Source of the DNA: Oscheius dolichura
Taxonomy: Eukaryota; Nematoda; Chromadorea; Rhabditida; Rhabditidae
Reading direction: 5' to 3'
Assembly (NCBI GenBank): GCA_932521035.1
Contig: OW051497.1
Span: 7,936,001 to 8,000,000, forward strand
DNA: 64,000 nucleotides
In this document: in pieces, positions 51,640 to 64,000 of the stretch
How the letters are laid out: every line of letters starts with the position of its first letter
Position numbering within the stretch: position 1 is the first letter of the stretch
The notes under the pieces: model-generated
What the model saw: the letters and a program-made list of their open reading frames with translations, nothing else
The model's database searches: none
What the model was told of the DNA's origin: nothing
Program-made: the position numbers and the translations under genes

Positions 51640-52150
51640 ATGAGAACCTTGCTCTTCGTCCCGCTTCTCACACAACAAATATGGAGTGCCCATATTCCAG
51701 TGCGACAAGGAAAATCTATCCGAATTCCTCTAGAAAACGATACCCACAAGGAGAGGCGATGGTGTAAGTAGGAGGGTTTCCCTTAATTTCCTTCAGCGCG
51801 TATATGTATCCAATGGCACTGTCGGAACTCCAGGACAAGACTTCACGTTTCTCTTCAACCCGAATACACCGTATTCTTGGATTACAAGTTAATGTATGTA
51901 TACCAAAGACATTTGTGGTAAGTAAAAGCTTAGTAGGAATGCTAAAAGAAACCGCTTTCAGATTACCATCAACAGTATGCAGCGAATGAATCGTCATCGT
52001 TTCTGGATTTACATAAAAGTGTAACCTTGAAATATGTGTATCTCCAGGACTAGACACTTGACATCCTGTGATTGAATAACAGGAGATATCGTAGCCGACA
52101 TGGTGATATTCTTTCCAAGTTGCCCGAATAACCAACTGGTCCGGTCATCT
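51640..52150 (+). pseudogene. degenerate pepsin-type aspartic protease homologue
   Basis: Plus-strand pieces resemble the first part of a nematode pepsin-like protease. MRTLLFVPLLTQQIWSAHIP looks like a signal peptide followed by a propeptide-like IRIPLENDTHKERRW (from about 51640). After a CTTCAG acceptor (about 51796) comes VYVSNGTVGTPGQDFTFLFN and PNTPYSWIT, matching the family's VGTPGQ...DTGSxxxWV. Further on YAANESSSFLDLHKSVTLKY matches the YxxxxSSSF region. The catalytic DTGS is replaced by NPNT, the exon 1-2 join does not keep phase, and stops follow. I therefore read it as a non-functional or non-catalytic remnant. The C-terminal half is absent. Confidence 0.4.
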
Positions 52151-52159
52151 GTATTAAAC

Positions 52160-52821
52160 GGTCATTGACAAATTTTCGACAGTCAAACTGTCAGTCCGGT
52201 CTTGTCAAATCGTCTTCTGGTCAACCACAGTTGTCATTCTTCGTCCTGCTCTGGCAGCAGACGGTCTTCTTTTTATTTTCTTCTTATTTGTGTACTTTTT
52301 CTCCTTTTCTGCTATCTTTCTTCTTCTCTTCCTTGCTCTCTTCTAAACTTACTTTAGGCATGTCAGCGCGCCGAGGTGCTCCCCACCGATTTCTCTCGTC
52401 CCCTTCCCGGCCATCTCCTCCGCCGCCGAGATCCCCCGTCTCCTCCCCGTTCTTCGCCACCTAGTACCTCGTCTCCGCGAGTTCTCCTCTTTGAAGAAGA
52501 TGCGACAGGATGCTTCTTCGAAGTTGCTAGTCAGTTTATACTTCATCTGTAGTTTGAGATGTTGCTTTCATTACATTTTTGCTCCAAATAGATAGATCCT
52601 GGCGCGAGGCGCTGGGATCGGGGTAAACTGAAAATCCCCATGGAGGAGGAGTGATAATGTCGAAAGGTAAATAAAAGTAAATGAATAAAGTTTCTGTTGT
52701 ATACAGTCATTATGAATTGTAACGGGGAGGGGAGAACTTATAAACATTAAAAAAGAAATAATTCGATCTGAGACAGAACAATCTATTTAAGAACAAGAAA
52801 TATTACTGTTTTAACAATAAA
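52160..52821. other. intergenic with a GC-rich, proline-rich-coding block
   Basis: A pyrimidine-rich run leads to an acceptor and an ATG at 52360 (MSARRGAPHRFLSSPSRP), inside a GC-rich block (52360-52500) open in more than one frame. No exon chain could be built beyond it. The remainder is the 3' flank of the SGK-like gene. Confidence 0.3.
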
Positions 52822-54647
<1,826 letters not shown>

Positions 54648-55205
54648 CGCCTGGGCACTATCAGTTTACAGGGAATGACGATGCGATGAGTTCTGCAAAG
54701 TAAACAGACATTGTGCCCACTGTGTTTGCCATATATCCAGAAGAATTAATTTATAAAAACTTGGGAAAAAAATGGGGCCATAAAGAAAATGCCGCTGACA
54801 TTTAAGAATCTAAGCGTTATCGTTCCTGGCTGTAAGAGGAATGATATCTTCCCTGTCGGGTAGATAAGCGAAACGCAAAATTGAATTGGTTTTCGTGAGC
54901 CGAACGATTGAAATAGCTGAATTTACGGTCAATAAAACGCCATGGGGCATCATTTTTACAGCTTTTTATGGTCAACATCCGGCTCTACTGTTCTTAAAAC
55001 GGGGGAAAAGAATTTCATTCGGAAAAAAACAACTAAAATATGATCACAGAATAGTTAGAGAACAATGAAAAGGGATAGACAAAGCTCACACCAGCACTGA
55101 AATGACTTCCACTTTTTTTACCCATCATGGACCAAACATCACGACATTTGAGATAAGAATAAATAAAAATTGGAAAGAATCTAGGGAGAATATTAAGGCT
55201 ATAAA
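54648..55205. other. gap between SGK and HYOU1 genes
   Basis: About 560 bases with no coding signal. It holds the HYOU1 3' UTR and the 5' flank of the SGK gene. Confidence 0.45.
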
Positions 55206-58200
55206 TTAAAGTTCAGAGGGGTCGTGGTCTTTCTCCTCTTTGGGCTCTTGAGCCTGCTTTTCTGTGGTGGCTGTCTCTTCTTTATCAGTGGAAGACTCTT
55301 CCGTCTTTTCTTCTTCCGACGACGTCTAAAATAACAGGTGAACAGGAAGTAGAGGAATGTGTTACTGTGGGCGAGTCAGTAGCTGTTTCGGTATCATCGG
55401 CCTCTTCCTTCTTGGCTGGCTTCTTCTTGGGGACAAAGCTCTTCAATTTTGTCAAGAGATATCGCACTTCTCTGTCCAGGTCACGGCTCTGCAAAATAAA
55501 TCATTTGTCATGGAAAAGGGGAGAAATACACAAGAAAGAGATAAAGAAGAATGTTCTACCTTCTCCTTTATGTCTTGGGTAGTAACAATGGGATCTTCGC
55601 TTTTGGTCTGTTTATGATAGAGCTCCTGCTTCTCAGTCCACCACTCTTCTGTAGTTTGGATCAACTTTTCGAGGACTTCCAATTCAGTAAGAGTGAAGAC
55701 GGGGTCTTCTACTTCAGTCAAATTCTTGGCTGTGTCAAAGAAGACGCGAGAACGGTTAAAGCTCTGATCCAATTCTTCCACAAACTTGGGCATATTCTAC
55801 AAAAGGAAGTGGTTAAACATTTGTAGAACCACCTACCAGTCTTTCCTTCTTCCTTCTGTTTGGGGCTTTGATCAAGTCGTCGAGAGTCTTTCTATGATCG
55901 AGGAATTCCTGAGTCTTGGTTTCAATAGACATCTCATCTTCCAACCAAGTTCGAAGCTTCGCAACCTGTCAATTTAACTTGAATTTCATAATAAGATATT
56001 GTTTTACCTCAGCCAGGATCTTTTCCCTCTCCTCGGGCTGAACAAATTCATTGAATTCTTCTCCGTCTTCCAGTTTGATGGGGAGATCGTATACCAAAGC
56101 TTCCAGTCCGTTCATAGCCTCGTCCCTTTCCATCTTCTCCTTTTCGGCCTTTTCAAAGTCAGACAGACTAAAAATAGATGTTAAGAACGCAATAAAATGG
56201 TAGCCCCACATCTTTTTAGCTGCTGCGATCTCTTCATCCGAAACCTGCTTCAAATCTTTCAGTTCAGCAGTGATATTTAGAGGGGCCCTATTCGTCTTTG
56301 CTGTAGGTTCACTCGGCTTGGAGACCTTTACTCTGTTTGCTCTCCTTTCTTCAGCCTAAAGACGAGACTAGAGAAAAACAGAACTCTATACCTTCTTCTC
56401 GTCCTCTGCGAACTTGGTGTCTTCTATTATTTCCTCGTCGGTTCTTCCATCATTCATTAAACTCTTTCCCCTCTCTTTGCGTTCCTTCAGTCTTTTCTTA
56501 CGCTCTTCGTCGACCTTCTTCTTCTCTTCCTGGTCTTTCTTCACCTCTGTCTCATATTCTTCAAAGGCCTTCTTGTCTTCTTCATATTTAGCCAACTCCT
56601 CAGCAGATGGTTTTCTTTCCACATTTACTTCAGACTTGGTGACGTCGACAATGCCAGAAAGACTAATAGAAAATGTCGTTTTGATCCCCTAAAAATAAGT
56701 TCCGACGATCACCTGACCAACCTTCATTTCACAGTTCTCATCAACCACTTCCTTCTTAATGCCGTCTGCCACTCCCTTCACGCTGATGACTTGAAGGTCA
56801 GTTGCACCAAGCTCAGCAATTTGTTGTTTGTTAAGATGGGTGAGGTTGCCGTAAGAGAGAGTAACATCGAAGTCATTTTGGTAAGACTGGAAGTTGACCG
56901 TCTTTTTGCCCGTGGGGTAGTGCGATTTGTAGCCAAAGATAGTGCGGGACGTATCTTTCATTTCACCGGCTTCTGTCTTCGTTTGGAAGTTGACCTAAAA
57001 CAGAGAATAAAACGAAATGAAAGGTGGGAAACCTGGATTGGGTAGAGGATGATCTCATGGACTCCGAAAGGAAGCACTTTAAAGGATTTCGACAAATGAG
57101 CGGCCTGATAGCTGGCTCCCAAAGCAATTGCTTCGTCGGTATTCAAGAAACGTCCGATTTCCTAAAAGGCGAAAGAAATGGTGATACGGTAAGTTGATGA
57201 ACGAGCCTTTCCTCCAATAGCCTTGGTCAGAATTTCTTGGACTTTAGGAACACGGGTTCCGGCTCCCATCAGTACTACTTGATCAACGTTTTCGATTGAC
57301 GTCTCAGCCATGTACAGGGCATCCTTAATGGGTTGTTCAATTCTCGACTCCAGATCTGTGATCATGGCTTCCAATTCATCCCGAGTGACCTAGAATCCGA
57401 TTAAACATACAAAGTAGGGGATTTCACTTTAGCTCTGAAGTTCTGCTCCTCGTGAACATTTTCAATTTGAGCAAAGGTATCCTTATTAGCTGAGAGGACC
57501 TGTTTCACTCGCTCTGCTTCCTTGAAAAGCTTTGCCATACTACGAGCGTTGGTAGCAATGTCAGTAGGAGTTTTAACTGTCTTTCGGAAAATCTGGAAAG
57601 AAAAACATGTTATTAAAATAGAATTTAGCCCGCCTCTTCCAGGTGTTTGGTCAGTCTTTGGCTAATCTCGTAGCCACCAAGAGTACGATCAAATCCAACT
57701 CCAATCGTTCGGACGACGGGATTCTTATCCTTGCTGTTTTTCTCCGCTTCGAGGACGTATTCAACGATTGTAGCGGTAGTCTGAGAAGAATTTATAAATT
57801 GAGACGGATATCTGGTCACCTTAGTCGCTCCCATGTCATAAATAAGCATGGTTGTAGGCTTTTCGGTAATCTCCTTCCTTCGGAATACTCCATAGTTAAG
57901 ACCAGCGGCAGAGCCATCACTCAACAGCTGAAAGGAATAGTACTTTCTAGAAAATAAAGCGAGAACTACCTGAAGAAGATTCAATCCAGCAATGTCCGCA
58001 GCAGCAGCCAAGGCTCTCCTTTCTGCTTGGCTCAGGAAGCTGGGAACAGTGATGACAACGTCTTTAACACTCTGCTCAGCATAGGCAGCCGCTGTCTGTT
58101 TGACATTCCATAGAATCATAGCCAATAAGGTCTCAACATTATAGGTCTCAGAGCTAAAGGTATAAAAGTTAATGAAAAGATGAAAAAGTCTCACTCTGAT

Positions 58201-58677
58201 GGGAAAGTAACAGTATTTCTATTTTCATCATAAGAGATGGAGGCGAAGGGGAATCGCTGCTTATACAGCTCCACGGCCGCATCTCCTTTCTGTTTGGCTA
58301 GTAAATTCAACAGATATTGATATGCAGATTTGGGATATTTACTGGCCTGTGAAATAAAAGTAATAATTAAAAAGGAAAGAATATTACCAGAGCTGCTGCT
58401 GCTTCAGCAAAGAGACGTTCTCCATTCCTTATGGACAGGATATTTGGAGTCTTTCTCCTGCTCTCTTTATTTAAAACAATCTCCATAGGCACTCCCGGCT
58501 TGACGATTCCTATTTTAATATATTGAGATCCAAAATCTATCGACATGGCAGCCAGGGCAGCTTCTAAAGATGTTATTCTTTTAAATAGGTGGATAATAAG
58601 TTACCTGTCTGGGGAAGCAGGCATATTCCTGCAATTAGGACGAGAGATGTCCGGAGAATTACCGAGGTTAGGCCCAT
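55206..58677 (-). CDS. HYOU1: HYOU1/GRP170, ER-lumen Hsp70-family chaperone and nucleotide exchange factor
   Basis: Large ER chaperone that assists BiP. ATG 58677 gives a signal peptide (TSVILRTSLVLIAGICLLPQ). The Hsp70-type ATPase domain begins AMSIDFGSQYIKIGIVKPG and includes NGERLFAEAAAALASKYPK, VVITVPSFLSQAERRALAAA, LLSDGSAAGLNYGVF, YDMGATKTTATIVEY, GVGFDRTLGGYEIS, QVVLMGAGTRVPKVQEILTK and NTDEAIALGASYQAAHLS. A beta-domain follows (GVADGIKKEVVDENCEM), then a long acidic/lysine-rich insert (KKRLKERKERGKSL) and the helical C-terminal domain (ELYHKQTKSEDPIVTTQDIK), typical of the GRP170/HYOU1 branch. The tail is acidic and ends DPSEL at TAA 55206-55208. About 13 exons have introns of 30-60 bases. 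ATG lies six bases after an acceptor. The PSEL terminus is a poor match to the KDEL-type retention signal. Confidence 0.94.
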
Positions 58678-59047
58678 GATGGACTGAAACTCGATTCGTC
58701 ACTAATTGACAATAGAAACGTTAAAGAAAAATCACAACAACGGCTGAACAAATAGGAAATAACTAATAGCGACGTGTACTTATATTTGCAGCACAGGCTT
58801 CGAATATTTACAGTGACCTTGCGCGCGCGGCGGGACCCGAGATAACCACTGCCCCCAATGTTATTCTAGTACCGAGAAGCTTTAAACATTCCAGATGTTA
58901 GTTCGCCGGGATCAGTCCATCAGAAAAATGTTTATTCTTCCAACGTGACAATGAAATAAGAAAAGATAAATGCATGAAGCCGTAAAATAATATGGTAAAC
59001 TGGAAATAATATAAAATTAATACACGTAAAATAGGGAATTTTGGGGG
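58678..59047 (-). promoter_or_regulatory. short intergenic region: HYOU1 acceptor, polyadenylation signal of the upstream gene, possible UPR element
   Basis: This 370-base spacer contains a GAGTTTCAG acceptor six bases before the HYOU1 ATG, a minus-strand AATAAA (58931-58936) 112 bases after the nitrobindin-like stop, and GACGTG at 58771-58776, the core of the XBP1/ATF6-type UPR element. HYOU1 is a classic UPR target, so the motif fits, but a single six-base match is weak evidence. The spacing is also compatible with an operon. Confidence 0.35.
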
Positions 59048-60221
59048 TTAGTCCTTCTGTCTTGTGTAGATGACCCTCGTGTGCTCCAAATATCCCACTT
59101 TCGGATGAGTAGCCGTCCTCATTTCGATGACTTGTTCCAAATACCGATCATCATGACGAATAAAAGTACGGCGTAACTGGAAAAGATAAATGTATCTAAT
59201 CATGAATGAGAGCTTAATTTAGAAAGTTGTTACATCATCATTTTATTTATTTTATCCGCTACATTTAAGAGATGTTTTATTATTCTTTCGCTCTCTTTTG
59301 AACTCACATCTTCGACCGGCAGATCGCGGGAGAAAGAGATCCGGCCAATGTCCTTTAATGTAAGGATGAGTTTATTCGGGGCAACTCTTCCCACTTCATA
59401 CGTTGTAAACCCTAAAAAACTTTAACAAATAGAAAGGCGAACTTCTTGACTTTTGATGTCCTACAAAAAACGACTTACCGTTGTTACCGGCTGTCATAAG
59501 TGTAGCGTTTCCGGCCTTGTCTACCGTAAGGAAGCCCCACTCATCATGAAAGTGGTCTTTTGTTGAATGTGACCACGCTCTAGCCCTGAAAGTAAAAAAA
59601 GTAGACGTTTTCTCCGTCGTCGCTCTCTCCCCCGAACACTTTTTCTGCTCTTGTACTCGCTCCCTATTTCTGTGTTCTTGTCCCCTTTATTGAGGTCATC
59701 TCTATAATGGGGAGATATTTTTGAATTGAACTTGATTTCAATCTAGGCGAGCTAGTAAAAGATCTGAATACTTTAAATAGAACAACTTACGAGAAGTTCA
59801 AAAATTGAACATTTGCTGATTTCGCCTGTGGAGCTTCTTGAATGTACAGTTCTTCGCCGAAAGTCATAGTTGGAACCGTCGGCCAAAAAACCTATAAAGC
59901 TGTCTACTTGTTTACTCCGGTCATTTTACTTTTTCCTATTTTGTTTAAAAATGAAAAGTACAGTTTACAATAACCCCGGGTAACTTTAGAGGATTCAGCG
60001 GGTTTCACCTCTTTTTATCTCTAACCTGTTTGTAATCCTCGCCTCTGCTTTTCCTCCCTGGGTCTTTATCTTTTTAATTGAAGTAAGAGACTCACCTTGC
60101 CAGAAAATTCAGACCTCCATTTTCCCATGATCCATCTCAACTGTTCATTATAATCATTAAGTTCTTGTAATGAAGAAGGAAGAAAAGCTAAAAAGATAGC
60201 TTGAAGGAGTAGTCCGCGCAT
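59048..60221 (-). CDS. secreted nitrobindin-fold (THAP4 C-terminal / DUF1794-like) protein
   Basis: Small beta-barrel of the nitrobindin family, which in other organisms binds heme and reacts with nitric oxide or peroxynitrite. ATG 60221 begins a signal peptide (MRGLLLQAIFLAFLPSS). The barrel starts LRWIMGKWRSEFSGKVFWPT (the family's LxGTWxGxGxGxFPT), then VPTMTFGEELYIQEAP, WSHSTKDHFHDEWGFLTVD, GNATLMTAGNNGFTTYEVG, LILTLKDIGRISFSRDLPVE, and ends with TFIRHDDRYLEQVIEMRTAT, HPKVGYLEHTRVIYTRQKD and TAA 59048-59050. The HP followed by LEHTRV corresponds to the C-terminal strand carrying the axial heme histidine in nitrobindins. The signal peptide is unusual for the family. Five or so exons are joined by introns of about 60-200 bases. 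Confidence 0.8.
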
Positions 60222-60229
60222 CGCAATAG

Positions 60230-60240
60230 CTGCAGCAGTG
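60230..60240 (-). promoter_or_regulatory. probable trans-splice acceptor of the nitrobindin-like gene
   Basis: CACTGCTGCAG on the minus strand is followed by an eight-base leader and the ATG. This is similar in layout to the neuropeptide, receptor, IF and HYOU1 genes. Confidence 0.35.
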
Positions 60241-63200
60241 AGACCGGTTGATGGTTAGAAGGGGGAAAGAAACCGCCCCAGCACGGGTCAGTTGCGGAAC
60301 GACGGAACGTGAACTGTTCTTGATAGAAGAGGAAGGACAATTTACAGTTTTACATGCACTTTTTCACAATAATTAAAAGTCTAGATGATCACATTACGCT
60401 TCACTAAGCAGTTATACCACTAGTGGAAGAGGCTGGCAGTGATAAACTCATTAAACCCCGCATTAAGGAGAAGATTTCATTGACAAGAGGGCTGCTACTC
60501 CATTTTTTTCTGTTCCAACACAACTAAACGTGGGAATTGCCTGTTCTAAAGGAATAAAGAACGGTTTTCCCGATAAGAAGCCCATTTTTCCTCATGAGTT
60601 CGTAGAAAACGGATCTCAAGTTTATCTTCCTCTCCGTCATAATCGCTAGTCATCAACTAAACGTTAAAGGGCTGTCCCCGGCTGGGCTTCGTGTGAGTGA
60701 CAGACTTGAAGAGGTAATTATCTGATAGTGGAAAAGTGTCGGTCACGAAAATCTAGAGGAACGTTTGTGAGTGAGAGAGCAAATCCCTGCACCTAGTTTT
60801 TGGCCTCCAGTCTGCCACTCAGCCCAGCTCTGTTCAGCTTTTCCCCGAAAAAGTCTCAACGTTTCAAAGAAAGAAGTGAGGGTGTGAATATTTCAGTATC
60901 CTAATTGAATTCAAAAACTGCGACCGGCGCCCTTGACGACTGTTCCTGATGCCCGTTTCTGTGTCTCGCTTGTCCCGCTCTCGCTCGTTTTAGCTGTACC
61001 TTGTAAGTACAGAGAAAGCTAACTACCAAGTAAACAAAAAATAGCTAGGTGCGTACGAGGTGTAACAGCTGACGTATCTCTCGAAAATCAAGGTTCTTTT
61101 TCTTCAATTTCCCCTAGAGAAACCGCTGTCAGCACCGAAGATCCTAATTTTTGTCTTATTTCCTATTGTAGCTTATAGTCACAGCCTCTCCGCAATTTAT
61201 AGTTTGTGACATACGGACTTCTGCTCTTCTTTGGCACTGCATTCACCTTGTTCATTAAATCTCCTGGCTTAGAAACAAATTGGCACATTAGCCACAGTTG
61301 ACTGCTGTTTCTCGCCCCCTTTAGTCTTCCTCTATTAAAATGACCTCACTTAGCAAGTTTAAAAGGGAAACAACCACCAGAAGCTCTTGTTTAATTACAT
61401 GAGTAACACTTTTCTCTTTCTCTGTTCCCCCGCTGTCCCGATCCTCCGTTCCGCAGACATGTGTGTTTGTGGAGAAAAATGCCGCCTGCGCCGTTCACGT
61501 CTCTTGTGCCATTGAATGGAATAGAGAGAGAAAAAAACGCACGTTTTCCAATATGCTATTCTTTTCGAGTGATCTCTATTTGGTCTCAGTCATTTACTCT
61601 CTTCACTTATCTTCATTAAACATTCCTATGTTGTGAAAAGTTCAACCTTTTTCCCTCACTGCCACATGCCACCAATTTCATTATGCCATCACAAGAGGGA
61701 AAAGAACATCTGTTCTTTGTATTCATACGTGAAACCCACACATTATTCATGGGATCTTTTTCCGTTAAAGAGCCACCTTTTCTAAAATTTGCTGAAGTTG
61801 TTCTGATCTTTGAGCAATACGTTAACCCTCTTTGTTCATTACTGCCTCTTGGTCTTGACACTCTTTTCAACAAAAAACTGTTTAAATGGAGAAATTGCGC
61901 CTCAAACCCTTAGCTCTCTTTCTCTTTACCGTTTTCTTTCAATTGAGATGCTTTTCCTCTTCTAGAGAGCCAGTTACGCTGCTAAAGCTGTCGGATTTTG
62001 CCTTAATCCGCTTTCATTTATCCTCTTCTATTAAGTACAGACCTCCTTCTTTCTATTAGATCTACACAGTTTGTCAAAATTAGCCAAAATTGCCTTGCAT
62101 CCCCCCTACGGTCTTCTACTCCCCAAATTCGTCAGCCATTTTTGGCTTGAACCGTTCCTTATGCGTCAAGGGAGAACAGTGTGTGTGTCTGTTTGCCTTG
62201 GTAAAAAAACTTTTATCACCCCTTCAACACAAAAGTGTGTGTGAGTGTACGTGTGTAGAGAGAGAAAGAGTAATGTCCCCTGGTTTGAACCACACCCTCA
62301 AATGTGTTGAAGGAAATCAGGCATGCATCCGCTTAATTACCTTGATGCAAATTATTTTCTTTGAAAACCTATCGTCACCCTCATCAATTACATATATTCC
62401 CCTGCTTGATATGATAGAAGATCACAAGAGTCCAGCTGCACTTTTTAGGGATAAACTACACGGAAAATACGAATCCCTCCCGACTCTCTCCAATCTCTGT
62501 AATCACTTTTGAAACATCACTAGCGTCACCAGAAACCTATTACCAGAAGATAAGGAAGGGAGGAAATAGTGATCTATTTCCGTTCACTATTCCCTTCTGG
62601 AAAACGGAGAGAATCCCCAATAATTGCGCTGTCCTTCGCCCTGATATTGCAGCTAATCTGTACATACTTATTGCATACAGTTTGCCATTTGTAGGGGAGA
62701 AAAACGCAGGCAAAAAGTTACCCCAACAGGAGGAAAGATGTCTCCTGAAGGAAGAATATTGAGGCCCTTCAAACCATCTCAAAACACTGTAATGACGTAG
62801 CTACCAATTCGGTGAACAGGCGCAAACAGGCGCCGTTTTGTTTCCAAATACCTTGTCACAAGTCGCTAAAAAGACTCCGTTGCTCATCTCTATACACTTG
62901 TAAAAGCCCTGTTATCAAAATTTTTCGCGTATCTTTTTTCCAATTTCTGATAGTTGGCTGTATACGGAAGGTGAGTGGCCCCTGTCGCGAATCTTTATCA
63001 CCTCCTGTTGGAACGAACGGTATTCCCGCCACTTCCGTGATGTACAGAGAGATGTGAGTATCCCCCTCCTGTGTTTTTGAAGCCCCAGCTATCAATTTAT
63101 CCTACGGCTTCAGGGAGTAATTTTTAAGAGTGCCGTAGAAAGAAAAAGGATATCGTAATCGCATTAGGAGCAGTTATTTTTTCTCGAGCGGGAAAGAGAT

Positions 63201-64000
63201 CCCGACCAAAATGGGGGGCTGTAGTTCCCAGTCCCCTAGATTGTATATTAGTTCCTTTTGATTTCCATTGTACCTCTCTGCGTCTAAACTTCTCTGTGTT
63301 GCCGTCTCATGTCTTTTGCCATGGATATCTGTGTAACACCGCCTCTGTTACACTGTCAGAGTCTACAACTTTAATGAGTAGATTTTATGCCTTTCTCTTC
63401 CCCGAATAATTGCCTGATTTTTCATCGGGGGATGCATCGTTGTCTTCCAAATATTTGGTTAGTAAACTATCCAACGGGGGTCTTTGAAATGGCAAAAAAT
63501 GTAGAGTAGTCTCAGAGATTTTGGATCCTCACCTAGTCTACTCAGGATGATGTGAACTAACAGATATTCCTGAATCTCCCAAAAAGTGCCACAATTTTTA
63601 AAGTGTATCTTCCCCACGCAACATTTCGTGTCTCCCGACCCGGGTTTCCAAGTCGCAGGTAATTTTTGCTCTGTTCTTGCTCTCTCAGGCCAGCTGTCCC
63701 TCTCAATCTTTCCTTATCACACCCATTTGATCCGTCGTAACAACTCAAGATTGAACATTTATCTTCCATCCCTGTTTTTTCATCTATCAGAGTGTGTAAC
63801 CTCATTTTTTTCCCGGTTGGACATGTATCTTAAAGTGTGAGAAAAAGTGTCAGAATCGTTTAATCCCGATCAAAGTGACAAAAAAAGGAAGGAAGACATT
63901 TTATCTTAATGAAGCACTGAGTGTTCCCTTCTGAAGCGGAAGAGGGGTTATGGTAAGCCCGCCCGATTGGCCTGCAATACGAGAAGGAATCGCTGTTCTC
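60241..64000. other. 3.8 kb gene-poor right end
   Basis: No reading frame shows a recognisable domain or an exon chain on either strand. Local features are pyrimidine-rich runs and a GT/GA-rich stretch near 62230-62270. It probably includes the promoter of the nitrobindin-HYOU1 cluster. Confidence 0.4.

Noticed and set aside
51716..52135. 139-codon minus-strand frame
   Set aside because: No recognised domain. The plus strand carries aspartic-protease motifs over the same bases. It remains possible that neither is expressed.

Overview
This window is eukaryotic and almost certainly from a nematode. Genes are split by many very short introns (about 26-60 bases) with TTTCAG/TTTTAG acceptors. The gene set contains nematode-typical members: a neuropeptide precursor carrying [10 protein letters not shown] repeats (NLP-1 type), intermediate filament genes of the nematode IFB-1 type with a lamin-tail domain, a liprin-alpha/SYD-2 gene and a serpentine chemoreceptor remnant. 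Several start codons lie 0-8 bases after a splice-acceptor-like sequence, as expected if spliced-leader trans-splicing is used. I cannot name the species.

Layout, left to right. About 117-2355 (+): end of an SBK-family protein kinase with an HRN catalytic loop. 2856-5616 (+): multi-exon gene I do not recognise. 8908-9428 (+): NLP-1-like neuropeptide precursor. 9692-15014 (+): long coiled-coil gene resembling FAM184, with a possible small cysteine-rich gene nested on the other strand in one intron. 15524-20700 (-): liprin-alpha (syd-2), converging tail to tail on the FAM184-like gene. 23107-23498 (-): short unrecognised gene. 23960-27570 (-): peptide GPCR of the sex-peptide/myoinhibitory-peptide receptor type. 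33847-34501 (-): small four-transmembrane protein. 39347-41562 (+): MKK3/6-type MAP kinase kinase. 44100-46157 and 49221-51451 (+): two tandem intermediate filament genes, separated by a broken chemoreceptor and unresolved short exons. About 51640-52150 (+): degenerate aspartic-protease-like sequence. 52822-54647 (-): SGK kinase with a PX domain. 55206-58677 (-): HYOU1/GRP170, an ER Hsp70-family chaperone. 59048-60221 (-): secreted nitrobindin-fold protein.

The long gene-poor stretches (5.6-8.9, 20.7-23.1, 27.6-33.8, 34.5-39.3, 41.6-44.1 and 60.2-64 kb) mostly lie upstream of genes expected to have neuronal or signalling roles and probably hold 5' regulatory DNA. I saw no tRNA, rRNA, CRISPR array or intact transposon.

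The genes do not form one pathway. Themes that recur are peptide signalling (NLP-1-like precursor, SPR-like receptor), synapse organisation (liprin-alpha), kinase signalling (SBK-like, MKK3/6, PX-SGK), epithelial cytoskeleton (tandem IF genes) and the secretory pathway (HYOU1 next to a signal-peptide nitrobindin). Exon joins were worked out by hand from reading frame and splice phase, so boundaries are approximate wherever an entry says so.
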